A stretch of 64,000 bases of DNA. It comes from Corynebacterium sp. TAE3-ERU16. Lineage in GTDB: Bacteria > Actinomycetota > Actinomycetes > Mycobacteriales > Mycobacteriaceae. The position numbers and the translations under genes were made by a program. The notes below the pieces were generated by a model. The model searched no databases. It had not been told where the DNA came from and saw only the letters and a list, made by a program, of their open reading frames with translations. The stretch spans positions 83,337 to 147,336 of the forward strand of contig NZ_JAHUTN010000007.1 of NCBI RefSeq assembly GCF_019209935.1. The letters run 5' to 3'. This document shows positions 45,765-55,820 of this stretch, one piece after another. Every line of letters begins with the position of its first letter. The first letter of the stretch is position 1.

Positions 45765-45797
45765 CGATGGCGATCACCTGCCGGTGATCAGCCGGAA

Positions 45798-47951
45798 TCA
45801 GCTACGACGGCGTCGCACCATCACCAGTCCGAGTCCCATGAGGAAGAAGGCCACCATGACGAGCAGCAGGACGTTCGCTCCGGTCTCGGCGAGCATTCCT
45901 CCCCGGCGTTCCTCCTTCGGCTGTTCGATCTGGTCGTTCGGTGACTGTTCGACGTGAGCCCCGGGGGTCGGGGCACCGGGGACGGTCGGTGTTGCCGCCG
46001 GTCCCGCGTTCGACGAACCCTGGGTGGCGACTGATCCGCCGGAGGACAGCAGGGGAAGCAGCGCGACTGATCCCAGTGCCGCCGAGCCGACCAGAGGGAT
46101 GAGCCAGGGGATTCCCGCCGAGGACGCCCAACCGGAACCGTCGACGACTGGCGGAGGCCCATCGTAGGTGTTGGTCACCTTCAGATCATCACTGTCATCA
46201 ACAGCGATGACCACAGTCGACGACTCCGGCGACACGGTCAACGAATGACCGGCGAACTCAGCCGAAGCATCGTCCTCGACCACGGTGCACACGGTACCCA
46301 CCGGGAACTCCGGCGACCGCACCGTCTCCCCGGCACGAACATCCAACACACCGGACTGATCACCACAGGTGAAGTCAAACTTGAAGTCCCTGTCCGCGTA
46401 CTCCGCACTGTCCAGACCCTCAACCTGCTTCGTCACACTGAACGACGCGGTCTTGGGCGCGTAGGTGTTGCGGATGGTCAGTGAGGAGACGCGGTTGTCG
46501 CCGACGACCACGACCGCCTGTTGTTTGTCGTCCGAGATGGTGACCCTCGAGTCACCGCTCTCCTTCTCGAAGACGGGAGCGGCCCAGGTGTAGGTCTCGG
46601 TGTCCGCCGGGGCCTGCTCCGTCACGGTGACTTCCGTGCCCTTGAGGAATTCGGGGAGGGAATCGAGATCGGCCTGTCCCTCGGTCACCTTGACGATCTC
46701 ATCGTGCACCGTTCCGTCGGGATCCACCCAGTGGAGGTTCACCGAATACGTGTCGCCGACGAGAGGACCCTTGAATCCGGCGGGTACTGTCCCGACGCCA
46801 CTGACCACGTTCTTCGTGAGCGCGATCTTGCCGTATCCGGGCCTACCGTAGGCGTAGCCGCCCACCATCGCCTTCGCCGTGATCGTGGAGTCGAAGTCGA
46901 CACCGTCGATGCGCGCGGTGTTGCTGACGGTTGAGCCGTTCGGGAAGGTGTCCATCGGGAACTGGGTGTAGATGTTGATCTGGTAGACCTTGCCCTTCTC
47001 GGTCTCGGGAATTCCGATGGTGACGTTGGAGTCGACCCAGTCGATCGTCCAGGCATCGGCGGGCAGCGGAGTCGCGTTGCCACCGTGGGCGACGTACTCC
47101 CACGTACCACCGGAGGCGTCTTCGTCGGCCCGGGTGCGGACGCGAATGTCGGTGCCCCCCTTCCGCTCGAAGTCCCAGCTGTTCGAGGCCTCGAACGGGG
47201 TCTGGGGCCCCTCCATCTCGTCGATGATCTTCAGGGCCCGACCTGTTCCGTTGACGACGATGCTCCAGCGGATGATTCCGAGGTTCTCGGTCCAGTTGGA
47301 CACCCCGACGAAATTGCCGGTCTTCGAGTTGTTCTCCTGGATGACCTCGGGCTGGTTCGGATTCTCCACCGGGGGGAGAACTCCGTCGCCGATGACATCC
47401 GCGTCGAGAATGCTCGTCACGCTCACGGTGACGGGACCGACGTCGAAGGATCGCGGAACGATCTCCTCGCCCGCGATCCCGTAGACGACCATCGTGTAGT
47501 GGCCGCCGACGTCCTGCGAGTTCTTTGTGACGAAGTCGGTGAATACACACCTGACGGCGTGCTCGTCGTCGGCGTTCTCGCACTCGAGGACCACGTCTCC
47601 TGAGGCGTTGGTGAGGTTCACCGCCTTGCTGACCGTGTGCAGCCATCCCGGCAGTTCGAAGACGAGGTAGTCGCCCGGCTGCACCGCCTTGTCCGGATCA
47701 TCCTGGAACTCCTTGGCGCTGAAGTCGATGCTCAGGATGAGCGCCTCGTCCGAGCGCAGAGGTTCCGAAGAGGGTTTTCCGGAGCTCCGGGTAAAATCGA
47801 CACTGGTGACGTAGTCCCCGGTTCGGTCGGAGCCGGTTTCAGCGCCGGCGGTCGGGACGGAGATGAACGCCAGAATCAGTGCCAGTACTGACGCGAGCGC
47901 CGCCAGCATCACGATCGGCAGAGGTCGTCCCCGCAATTGTCGCGTATTCAT
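45798..47951 (-). CDS. Cell-wall-anchored surface protein with LAETG sorting signal
   Basis: 717 residues. Signal peptide (cleavage near AGAETG, residue 38). Large N-terminal adhesin-like beta region (about 45-360) with isopeptide/Cna-type features such as QPGDYLVFELPGWL. Two DUF5979-like Ig modules follow (about 365-500 and 505-610, each ending in TNTY/RNTY). Then come a hydrophobic stretch (WLIPLVGSAALGSVALLPLL), a P/A/T-rich wall-spanning part, and a sorting signal LAETG with helix and RRRRS end. LAxTG is the motif of class E sortases in actinobacteria; no sortase is in the window. Long AT-rich leader upstream. Probable adhesin or pilin-like surface protein. Confidence 0.85.
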   Translation of the reverse strand: MNTRQLRGRPLPIVMLAALASVLALILAFISVPTAGAETGSDRTGDYVTSVDFTRSSGKPSSEPLRSDEALILSIDFSAKEFQDDPDKAVQPGDYLVFELPGWLHTVSKAVNLTNASGDVVLECENADDEHAVRCVFTDFVTKNSQDVGGHYTMVVYGIAGEEIVPRSFDVGPVTVSVTSILDADVIGDGVLPPVENPNQPEVIQENNSKTGNFVGVSNWTENLGIIRWSIVVNGTGRALKIIDEMEGPQTPFEASNSWDFERKGGTDIRVRTRADEDASGGTWEYVAHGGNATPLPADAWTIDWVDSNVTIGIPETEKGKVYQINIYTQFPMDTFPNGSTVSNTARIDGVDFDSTITAKAMVGGYAYGRPGYGKIALTKNVVSGVGTVPAGFKGPLVGDTYSVNLHWVDPDGTVHDEIVKVTEGQADLDSLPEFLKGTEVTVTEQAPADTETYTWAAPVFEKESGDSRVTISDDKQQAVVVVGDNRVSSLTIRNTYAPKTASFSVTKQVEGLDSAEYADRDFKFDFTCGDQSGVLDVRAGETVRSPEFPVGTVCTVVEDDASAEFAGHSLTVSPESSTVVIAVDDSDDLKVTNTYDGPPPVVDGSGWASSAGIPWLIPLVGSAALGSVALLPLLSSGGSVATQGSSNAGPAATPTVPGAPTPGAHVEQSPNDQIEQPKEERRGGMLAETGANVLLLVMVAFFLMGLGLVMVRRRRS

Positions 47952-48299
47952 GTTGTCAGTTTTCTCTTTTCGGTCAGGGCTAACGTTCTTCGCGTTTCGT
48001 TCCGGCGGTCATCCGGAGGAAACTCGAATGGAATGCCACCGTTACCTTACAGAATCCTGGCAGCAACCCTGCGAAATTCTACCAAAAGTTTCCGGTCCAT
48101 AAAAAAGCCCTTAACCTCGCAAAACAAAGTGGGGGAGCGGAATCCGGACCCCACTACCCCACCAAATAAACCGGGAACGCGGTCACAAACCCCGATCAAA
48201 CCTATTTGCGATATCTGTGCACAAAAGATCGGTTATAAACCGTTTTAAAAACCATCAGAATTAATGGGCCTACAGATGTTCGACCACGGCACGACAAAG
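47952..48299. other. AT-rich leader region upstream of the surface protein gene
   Basis: About 350 bases, clearly AT-richer than surroundings, with several A- or T-runs (for example near 48100 and 48240). No gene seen. Likely holds the promoter and leader of the surface protein gene, which starts at 47951. Confidence 0.5.
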
Positions 48300-48341
48300 C
48301 CCGGGGGTCACCGACAGAGGATGCTGTCGGTGACCCCCGGG
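48300..48341. terminator. Terminator of pckA
   Basis: Perfect 18-bp stem, 48300-48317 with 48324-48341, six-base loop, 17 bases after the pckA stop. Confidence 0.85.
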
Positions 48342-48358
48342 CGAGGGACTGTCCGGTG

Positions 48359-50194
48359 CTACTTCCCGGAATGCTTCGCGATGCGCTCCTTGAGCGCCTC
48401 GAACTGCTCGAAGACCTCCTTGGGGACGGCCGGGCCGAGCTTCTCCAGCCAGGCGGCGTTGTCCTCCATGTCCCGGGCCCACTGCTCCGGGGGAGCGGTC
48501 AGGGCCTCATCGACATCGGCACGCGGGGTGTCCAGTCCGGTGAGATCGAGATCCTCGGCGCGGGCGGTGTGGCCCGCGACGGTCTCGTCGGCCTCGACAC
48601 GACCCTCGATCCGGTCGACGATCCACTTCAGCACGCGGCTGTTCTCGCCGAATCCGGGCCACAGGAAGCGACCGTCGTCGCCGCGGCGGAACCAGTTGAC
48701 CAGGAACACCGGCGGCATCTTGTCGCCGCCCTTCTCACCCATGTCGATCCAGTGCTGCAGGTACTCGCCGGCGTTGTAGCCGATGAACGGAAGCATGGCC
48801 ATGGGGTCGTGGCGCAGGGCACCGACCTTGGCCTCGGAGGAGGCCGCGGTCTGACCGGAGGACAACAGGGTTCCGATCATGGTGGCGTGATTCCAGTCGA
48901 AGGCCTGCGTGACCAGCGGAACGGTGTCGGGGCGCCGACCGCCGAACAGGATCGCGGAGACCGGAACACCGCGCCAGTCGTCGAACTCCTCCGCCGCGAC
49001 CGGGCACTGGGAGATCGGGACGCAGTAGCGGGAGTTCGGGTGGCTGGACGGCTCGTCGGAGTCCGGGGTCCAGTCATTGCCCTTCCAGTCGATGGCGTGC
49101 TCGGGCTTGTTCTCCAGGCCCTCCCACCAGACGTCACCGTCATCGGTGAGCGCGACGTTGGTGAACAGGGCGTTGCCCGGCTCCATCGTCTTCATGGCGT
49201 TGGGATTGGAGTCGTAGTTGGTTCCGGGTGCGACACCGAAGAAACCGTTCTCCGGGTTGACCGCGTAGAGACGGCCGTCCTCGCCGAACTTCAACCACGC
49301 GATGTCGTCGCCGACGACCTCGGCGGTCCAGCCGTCGATGGTGGGCTCGAGCATCGCCAGGTTCGTCTTGCCGCAGGCGGAGGGGAACGCCGCGCAGATG
49401 TAGTACGCCTTGCCCTCCGGGGAGGTGAGCTTCAGGATGAGCATGTGCTCAGCCATCCAGCCCTCGTCGCGGGCCATGACGGAGGCGATACGCAGGGCGT
49501 AGCACTTCTTCGCCAGGATGGCGTTTCCGCCGTAGCCGGAACCGTAGGACCAGATCTCACGGGTGTCCGGGAACTGGGTGATGTACTTCGTGTCGTTGCA
49601 GGGCCAGGCGACATCTTCCTCGCCGGGCTCCAGCGGCGCGCCGACGGAGTGCAGGGCGTGCACGAACTTGCCGTCATCCCCGATCTTCTCCAGGGCCTCG
49701 GTGCCCATGCGGGTCATGATGCGCATCGACATCACGACGTAGGCGGAGTCCGTCAACTGGACGCCGAGCTTCGGGTCCGGGTCGCTGATCGGGCCCATGC
49801 AGAACGGGACGACGTACATCGTGCGGCCCTTCATGGCCCCCCGGAAGCACTCCGTCATCTCGGCCTTCATCTCGGCCGGATCCATCCAGTTGTTCGTCGG
49901 ACCGGCACCTGACTCATCCTCGGAGCAGATGAATGTCCGGGACTCCACGCGGGCGACGTCCGCGGGATTGGAACGCGCCAGGTAGCTGTTCGGACGCTTC
50001 TCCTCATTCAGCTTGATGAGGGTGCCCGCCTCGACGAGCTCAGCACCGAGCCGATCCCATTCTTCCTGGGAACCGTCGGCGAAGACGACCCGCTCGGGCT
50101 GGAACAGCTCCACCGCTTCGGAGATCCATCGGATCAGTTCCTCGTTCTTCGTGGGCAGTGCACCCTCAAGGCGCGGGATTGTTGACTCGGTCAT
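48359..50194 (-). CDS. pckA: Phosphoenolpyruvate carboxykinase (GTP)
   Basis: 611 residues, the normal size for the GTP-dependent enzyme. Converts oxaloacetate and GTP to PEP and CO2 in gluconeogenesis. The P-loop with its reactive cysteine, [12 protein letters not shown], has Cys near residue 274; the guanine-pocket and metal-site segments [20 protein letters not shown] and FGGRRPDT are present. ATG 50194 follows AGGAGTAAAG; ATG 50209 is an alternative. Neighbour order with trmB, NYN and MmpL3-like genes matches mycobacteria. Confidence 0.97.
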   Translation of the reverse strand: MTESTIPRLEGALPTKNEELIRWISEAVELFQPERVVFADGSQEEWDRLGAELVEAGTLIKLNEEKRPNSYLARSNPADVARVESRTFICSEDESGAGPTNNWMDPAEMKAEMTECFRGAMKGRTMYVVPFCMGPISDPDPKLGVQLTDSAYVVMSMRIMTRMGTEALEKIGDDGKFVHALHSVGAPLEPGEEDVAWPCNDTKYITQFPDTREIWSYGSGYGGNAILAKKCYALRIASVMARDEGWMAEHMLILKLTSPEGKAYYICAAFPSACGKTNLAMLEPTIDGWTAEVVGDDIAWLKFGEDGRLYAVNPENGFFGVAPGTNYDSNPNAMKTMEPGNALFTNVALTDDGDVWWEGLENKPEHAIDWKGNDWTPDSDEPSSHPNSRYCVPISQCPVAAEEFDDWRGVPVSAILFGGRRPDTVPLVTQAFDWNHATMIGTLLSSGQTAASSEAKVGALRHDPMAMLPFIGYNAGEYLQHWIDMGEKGGDKMPPVFLVNWFRRGDDGRFLWPGFGENSRVLKWIVDRIEGRVEADETVAGHTARAEDLDLTGLDTPRADVDEALTAPPEQWARDMEDNAAWLEKLGPAVPKEVFEQFEALKERIAKHSGK

Positions 50195-50520
50195 CTTTAC
50201 TCCTGACATCTTCTGTCGTTCGGCAGACTTCTCATCGTCCAGCGTAGCCCGGGTGCCGATACCTCGCAGCGACTCGCATTGAGACGCTGACCACATTTGT
50301 CATTACCAGTTCAACACCCCCGAATCCCCCTCTCCCACTAGGTACGATCCGTCCGTTTCGGCGAAAGTGGCCCACCCCCACCTGGGGTCGCCCGCATTTC
50401 CCGGTGCCCGTGTCGCGGGTCACCGCGTCCCGTCCGCTGGCCGAGCATCGACCGGACGGCGGCCACGGACGCCGGCGCGTGTATTGAAGTTTGTCCGGCA
50501 CAGCAGGCAAACTGGGGGGG
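50195..50520. other. Divergent pckA/trmB control region
   Basis: 326 bases between divergent starts. TGACCACATTTGTCA (50288-50302), with TGAC/GTCA arms, is a possible operator. TACGCT on the minus strand (50241-50246) may be the pckA -10. CAAACT five to ten bases before the trmB ATG could be its -10, giving a leaderless mRNA. Confidence 0.4.
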
Positions 50521-51288
50521 ATGTCTAGTACCGATAATTCCCCTAACCCCGGCGATCTCGGGGAACTCCCCCCGGGTCGCCGCCTCCAGTCCGTCTTCGA
50601 CGACGGGCTCGATTACCCGCGCCTCGGCAACGTCACGTTCCGCCGGGGCACTCTCACCGACAATCAGCAGCGCCTCTGGAACGAGCACTGGCCCCGACTC
50701 GGCAAGGTCCTCGTCGACGAGACGATCGACACCGACGCCTGGTTCGGACGCAGCGCCCCGACGATCCTCGAGATCGGCTCCGGAACGGGCACCTCCACCG
50801 CGGCCATGGCCGTCGAGGAACCGGACGTCAACGTCATCGCCGTCGAGCTCTACAAGCCGGGCCTGGCGAAACTGCTGGGCGCGACCGTCCGGGGCGGCAT
50901 CGACAACATCCGGATGATCCGGGGCGACGGCATCGAGGTGCTCAACCGCATGATCGCGCCGGAGTCGCTCGCCGGGGTGCGGATCTTCTTCCCGGACCCC
51001 TGGCCCAAGGCGCGGCACCACAAACGCCGCATCATCCAGTCCGGACCACTGAACCTGATCGCCGGTCGACTGAAACCCGGAGGTGTGCTGCACGTCGCGA
51101 CGGATCACGCCGACTACGCGGAATGGATCTCCGATCTCGTCGACGTCGAACCGCAGCTCGAGTACCGGGGATGGCCGTGGCCGGACTGCCCGCAACTGGT
51201 TGACCGACAGGTGATCACGAAGTTCGAGGGCAAGGGACTCGACCGTGACCACCACATCACCGAGTTCCTGTGGCAGCGCCCCCTGTGA
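50521..51288 (+). CDS. trmB: tRNA (guanine-N7-)-methyltransferase
   Basis: 255 residues. Methylates G46 of tRNA with SAM. Motif [11 protein letters not shown], then [10 protein letters not shown] and the diagnostic [14 protein letters not shown] with the substrate-binding DPWPK/HxKRR residues, and TEFLWQRPL at the end. ATG 50521; the extra ten codons upstream are not needed. No Shine-Dalgarno with normal spacing is visible, consistent with leaderless translation. Confidence 0.95.
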   Translation: MSSTDNSPNPGDLGELPPGRRLQSVFDDGLDYPRLGNVTFRRGTLTDNQQRLWNEHWPRLGKVLVDETIDTDAWFGRSAPTILEIGSGTGTSTAAMAVEEPDVNVIAVELYKPGLAKLLGATVRGGIDNIRMIRGDGIEVLNRMIAPESLAGVRIFFPDPWPKARHHKRRIIQSGPLNLIAGRLKPGGVLHVATDHADYAEWISDLVDVEPQLEYRGWPWPDCPQLVDRQVITKFEGKGLDRDHHITEFLWQRPL

Positions 51289-51342
51289 GTGCGACTTCTC
51301 CCGTCTTCTCCCTTGACCCGATAACCAGCGAAAGACCCTCCA

Positions 51343-52029
51343 ATGAATAACGCCCACCACGATCACACGCACAACTACAGCGAGCACGCGGACAACACGA
51401 CGGATCCGGGCCCGCAGACTCTCCTGCTGGTCTGGGACGCACCGAACCTAGACATGGGCCTGGGTGCGATCCTCGGGGGGCGCCCGACCGCCGTGTACCG
51501 ACCGCGTTTCGACGCCATCGGCCGCTGGCTCCTCGGTCGTGCCGATATCCGCTCGGAGGAGCTCGGATTCCATCTGGAGCCTGAGGCGACGGTGTTCACC
51601 AATGTCGCTCCCGGCGGTTCCGATGTCGTCCGCCCCTGGGTCGAGGCACTGCGGAACGTCGGTTTCGCGGTGTTCGCGAAGCCGAAGACCGACGACGACT
51701 CCGACGTCGATCCCGACATGCTCGCCCACATCCGCCGTCGACACGAGGAGGGGATCCTCAACGGCCTCGTCGTGGCGAGCGCCGACGGACAGAACTTCCG
51801 CGAGACGCTCGAGGAGCTGGCCGCCGAGATGCCCGTCACGGTGATCGGCTTCCACGAGCACGCATCATGGGCGGTGAGCTCGGAGACCATCGAGTTCATC
51901 GATCTCGAGGAGATCCCCGGCGTGTTCCGCGAACCGCTGCCGCGGATCTCCCTGGACTCCCTCCCCGAGGGCGGCGCCTGGCTGCAGCCCTTCCGCCCGC
52001 TGTCGGCGCTCCTGTCCGGCCGTTCCTGA
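51343..52029 (+). CDS. NYN-domain protein (Rv0207c-like)
   Basis: 228 residues. A PIN-like NYN ribonuclease fold: LLLVWDAPNLDMGLGAILG at the start (metal-binding Asp in WDAPNLD), KTDDDSDVDPDM in the middle and VVASADGQNF near residue 145 carrying further acidic residues. Always found between trmB and mmpL3 in mycobacteria, as here. Possibly processes an RNA; target unknown. ATG 51343, 54 bases after trmB. Confidence 0.85.
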   Translation: MNNAHHDHTHNYSEHADNTTDPGPQTLLLVWDAPNLDMGLGAILGGRPTAVYRPRFDAIGRWLLGRADIRSEELGFHLEPEATVFTNVAPGGSDVVRPWVEALRNVGFAVFAKPKTDDDSDVDPDMLAHIRRRHEEGILNGLVVASADGQNFRETLEELAAEMPVTVIGFHEHASWAVSSETIEFIDLEEIPGVFREPLPRISLDSLPEGGAWLQPFRPLSALLSGRS

Positions 52030-52082
52030 CCCGACCGACTGTTCCATCCCTCCGAGACCGAAGACAAGGAGTCGAGGCCACC

Positions 52083-54401
52083 GTGTTCACAACCTGGGGA
52101 CGACTCGCCTACCGGTACCGCCGCGTGGTTCCGCTGGTGGTGCTCACCGCGATCTGTGCGCTCTACGTCCTGTTCGGGCTGCGCCTCGACGACCGGATGA
52201 GCCAGGAGGGCTGGGACGATCCCGGTTCATCCTCCTCCCGGGCGGCCGCGATCGAGCTCGAGACCTTCGGCCGGGACAACAACGGCGACGTCGTTCTCCT
52301 CGTCCGCGCCCCCGAGGGGGGCACCGTCGACGATCCGGCGACGTTCACCGCGATCGCGGAGCACCTCGAACGCCTCCGCGCCGAGCATCCCGATGAGATC
52401 AGTCACGTCACCGGCTACTTCGACAAGACCCGGAACCGACAGCTGGTCTCCGCGGACCACCGCACCGCGTTCGCGGCGATCGGGCTGAAGGGCGACGGCG
52501 AACAGACGCTGAAGGACTTCCGGGCGGTAGAGGACGACCTCGTCCCGGACGGTCTCCCCGACGGCCTCGAGGTGTCCGTCGCCGGATCAACCGCTGTCGC
52601 GGACGCCCTCGACGAAGGCATGGCCGGGGACGTCTCCCGCGCCGAGGTCTACGCCCTGCCCGCGGTGGCACTGCTGCTCATCATCGTCTTCGGATCGATC
52701 GTCGCCGCCACCATGCCGCTGATCGTCGGTGTCCTCTCGATCCTCGGTTCGCTCGGCATCCTCTCCATTCTCGCCGGGTTCACACAGGTCAACGTGTTCG
52801 CCCAGTCAGTGGTCACCCTCCTCGGACTGGGGCTGGCGATCGACTACGGGCTATTCATGGTGTCCCGGTTCCGCGAGGAACTGGACCGCGGATCAGACAT
52901 CCCGGACGCGGTGGCGACGACGACTGCGACGGCCGGCAAGACGGTGGTGTTCTCCGCGGGTATGGTCGCCGTCGCACTGTCCGGCCTGCTCATCTTCCCC
53001 CAGGCGTTCCTCAAATCCGTCGCCTACGGTGCGATCAGCGCCGTCGGCCTCGCCGCACTGCTGTCGATCACCGTGCTGCCCAGCATCTTCGGCCTGCTCG
53101 GGCGGCGCGTGGACAAGTTCGCCATCCGCAGGACCTCTCACGCCGGGGAGGACGTCACCCAGGGCTTCTGGGGGCGGGTCCCCGCGTGGGCGATGCGGCA
53201 CTCGAAGATCGTCACGCTGGCGATCGTCGCCGGGCTCCTCCTGCTCACCCTGCCGCTGGCGGGCGTGAAGTTCGGTGGCATCAACGAAACCTACCTGCCC
53301 CCGGCCAACGAGGTCCGGCAGGCCCAGGCCGAGTTCGACTCGACGTTCCCCGCCTTCCGGACCGAACCCATCAAGCTCGTCGTCACCGGCGCCACCAACG
53401 AGCAGCTCGTGCAGGTCTACCAGCAGGCAAACTCCGTCCCCGGTCTGACCGGGCGGTTCAGCCCCAGTTCGCCCACCAAGGACGGGACCACCGTTCTCGC
53501 CGCCGGTATCACCGATCGCAGCCTGAACGGTTCGGTCGTCGACAAGCTCCGTGAGATCGACGTCCCCGAGGGGGTCGAGGTCCACATCGGCGGTACCCCG
53601 GCACTCGAGGTCGAATCCATCGAGGCGCTCTTCGAGAAACTCCCGTGGATGGCGCTCTACGTCGTCATCGCCACCTTCATCCTCATGGCGCTGACCTTCG
53701 GGTCACTGATCCTGCCCGCCAAGGCGGTGATCATGACCATCCTCGGGATGGGCGCGACCCTCGGCATCCTCACCGCGATGTTCGTCGACGGCGTCGGAGC
53801 TTCGTTCCTCGGCTACTCCGCGGGCCCGCTGATGAGCCCGGTCCTCGTGCTCATCATGGCGATCATCTACGGCCTGTCCACGGACTACGAGGTGTTCCTG
53901 GTCTCCCGGATGGTCGAAGCCCGCGAACGGGGCGCGACCACGGACCAGGCGATCCGCTACGGCACAGCGCACACCGGCTCCATCATCACCGCCGCCGCGG
54001 TCATCATGATCGTCGTCTGCGGTGCCTTCGGGTTCTCCGAGATCGTCATGATGAAGTACATCGCGTTCGGCATGATCGCCGCCCTCGTCCTCGACGCGAC
54101 CATCATCCGGATGCTCCTCGTGCCGGCCGTCATGCACCTCCTGCGCGAGGACAACTGGTGGGCGCCGCTGTTCATCAAGAAGGCCACGGCCCGAATCGGC
54201 CACGGATCGGAGGTCCCCACCTCCGTGCCGGCCCCCGGTGAACTGCCCGTCGGTCACGCGGTCGTCATCGGCGGCAGTGAGGCCGCGCGCCACGGCAGGA
54301 CCGTCCGCGAGGACGACGCCCTGATTCCCTTCCCCGAGCTCCTCGCCCGCCTGGAGGCCGACGACGACCAACCCCAGCTGGATCGGGGAACCGGCAGATG
54401 A
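52083..54401 (+). CDS. MmpL3/CmpL1-type RND transporter (trehalose monomycolate flippase)
   Basis: 772 residues, about twelve helices with two porter domains (about 35-185 and 400-510). The proton-relay Asp-Tyr pairs are D254-Y255 (LAIDYGLF) and D601-Y602 (LSTDYEVF), matching D256-Y257 and D645-Y646 of MmpL3, so the pump should be active. It exports trehalose monomycolate to the outer membrane. The C-terminal cytoplasmic tail is short. GTG 52083 follows AAGGAGTCGAGG. Synteny with trmB, NYN and pckA supports orthology. Confidence 0.93.
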   Translation: MFTTWGRLAYRYRRVVPLVVLTAICALYVLFGLRLDDRMSQEGWDDPGSSSSRAAAIELETFGRDNNGDVVLLVRAPEGGTVDDPATFTAIAEHLERLRAEHPDEISHVTGYFDKTRNRQLVSADHRTAFAAIGLKGDGEQTLKDFRAVEDDLVPDGLPDGLEVSVAGSTAVADALDEGMAGDVSRAEVYALPAVALLLIIVFGSIVAATMPLIVGVLSILGSLGILSILAGFTQVNVFAQSVVTLLGLGLAIDYGLFMVSRFREELDRGSDIPDAVATTTATAGKTVVFSAGMVAVALSGLLIFPQAFLKSVAYGAISAVGLAALLSITVLPSIFGLLGRRVDKFAIRRTSHAGEDVTQGFWGRVPAWAMRHSKIVTLAIVAGLLLLTLPLAGVKFGGINETYLPPANEVRQAQAEFDSTFPAFRTEPIKLVVTGATNEQLVQVYQQANSVPGLTGRFSPSSPTKDGTTVLAAGITDRSLNGSVVDKLREIDVPEGVEVHIGGTPALEVESIEALFEKLPWMALYVVIATFILMALTFGSLILPAKAVIMTILGMGATLGILTAMFVDGVGASFLGYSAGPLMSPVLVLIMAIIYGLSTDYEVFLVSRMVEARERGATTDQAIRYGTAHTGSIITAAAVIMIVVCGAFGFSEIVMMKYIAFGMIAALVLDATIIRMLLVPAVMHLLREDNWWAPLFIKKATARIGHGSEVPTSVPAPGELPVGHAVVIGGSEAARHGRTVREDDALIPFPELLARLEADDDQPQLDRGTGR

Positions 54402-55492
54402 TCCGGAGGTTGAGCAAGCTCCGCCGCAACCCCTGGGTGAGGTGGCTCACCCCGCTCATCCTCATCGCACTGGCCGTCTTCTTCCTCCGTGACCGGACCG
54501 ACCTCTTCAGCCAGGGGCTCGCCGCGGTGCGCCGTGCGGAACCGATCGGGGTCGGGGCTGCGCTGCTCGCCGCCGTCGCCTCGCTGTACGCCATGGCCGC
54601 CGTCCTCCGCCTGCTCCTCAGGGCCGGAGGCGTTCCGGTCAGACGCCGGGACGCGAACGCGCTGACCTTCGCGTCCAACGCCTGGTCCTCATCGTTTCCG
54701 GGGGGTCAGGCGCTCTCCACCGTCCTCCAGTACCAGACCATGCGTTCGTGGGGCGCCGGGGTCATGGTCTGTTCGTGGCAGATCGTGCTCTCCGGGGCCC
54801 TGTCCACGATGTGGCTCGTCGCCCTCGGGGTGTCCGCGATCGTGATCCTCGGCGCCGACCTGTCGTTGGTGTCCCTTATCGGTACGTTCGCCGTCATGTC
54901 ACTGCTGGCGTGGGCCGTCTACTGGGCCTCCGACAACCCCCGCCACGTGGCCCGGTGGGTCCGCCGGTGGTGGCCCCGTCTCAACAGACTGCGGCGACGG
55001 GACCGCGACGCGGGACTCGACGACATTCTCGGTCACGTGCACCAGCTCCACGATGTCCGGTTGACGGTGCCGCGGTTCGCGGTCGTCGCGCTCTGGTCGC
55101 TGCTCAACTGGTGCTTCGACATCGTCTCTCTCTGGGCGAGCGTGTGGGCGGTCACCGGGGTGTTCCCAGCCGTCTACGCGGATCCCGACCACACCACGGT
55201 CGCCGGAGTCACGCTAGCCTACGTGACCGCGAAGATAGCCGGCACCGTGCAGGCGACACCAGGGGGCCTCGGCCCCGTGGAGGCCGCCATGACGGCGACC
55301 CTCGTCGCCGTCGGCATGACCGGCGCCAACGCCTTCGGCGCGGTCTTCGTCTACCGCATGGTGTCCTTCCTGGCGGTCACCGCCATCGGCTGGCTCGTCT
55401 ATCTCGTCTACTTCACCCGGCGTGGTGTGAACAGGAAGTCCCTCTCGGCGGTCTCCATGGCTTCAGCCGACAACCGCAACCGGGTCCGCTGA
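54398..55492 (+). CDS. YbhN/UPF0104-type membrane protein (flippase-like domain)
   Basis: 364 residues, about eight helices, of the lysylphosphatidylglycerol synthase TM-region (UPF0104/YbhN) family. Conserved segments: FPGGQALSTVLQYQTMRSWG in the first half and TVQATPGGLGPVEAAMTATL in the second. The family includes lipid flippase-like domains; this one lacks a synthetase domain. Its ATG overlaps the stop of the MmpL3-like gene (ATGA), suggesting joint work in lipid export. Confidence 0.88.
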   Translation: MIRRLSKLRRNPWVRWLTPLILIALAVFFLRDRTDLFSQGLAAVRRAEPIGVGAALLAAVASLYAMAAVLRLLLRAGGVPVRRRDANALTFASNAWSSSFPGGQALSTVLQYQTMRSWGAGVMVCSWQIVLSGALSTMWLVALGVSAIVILGADLSLVSLIGTFAVMSLLAWAVYWASDNPRHVARWVRRWWPRLNRLRRRDRDAGLDDILGHVHQLHDVRLTVPRFAVVALWSLLNWCFDIVSLWASVWAVTGVFPAVYADPDHTTVAGVTLAYVTAKIAGTVQATPGGLGPVEAAMTATLVAVGMTGANAFGAVFVYRMVSFLAVTAIGWLVYLVYFTRRGVNRKSLSAVSMASADNRNRVR

Positions 55493-55735
55493 CCCGGTCC
55501 CGGACGCGGCGCCCCTCAGGTTTCGGCCACCGTCGCGGCCGACCGCCGGCTCCGACGGCGACGGTGCGGGTCACCGCTCCGGCGGGCGTCGCACGACGGG
55601 ACCTCGTCGCCGCCCGGACACTCCCCGACGACCGGGCGCAGGTTCTCCGTTCGCTCGGATCGCATCGGGCCGTCGCATCTCCCGGTTACTGAGGGTGACA
55701 CGGGGGTCCGGTGAGGTCGGGGAATGAATGGACGA
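55493..55735. other. Gap, nothing recognised
   Basis: Very GC-rich, no coding signal, before the terminator at 55736. Confidence 0.4.
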
Positions 55736-55769
55736 ACCCGCGGCCCCACCGTGAGGCGGGGCCGCGGGT
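55736..55769. terminator. Bidirectional terminator
   Basis: ACCCGCGGCCCC (55736-55747) pairs perfectly with 55758-55769. Confidence 0.75.
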
Positions 55770-55820
55770 CTGTCGGGTGTGCCGTTCAGCGGTGATCACC
55801 GCCGGATGGTCGCCGTCGGT

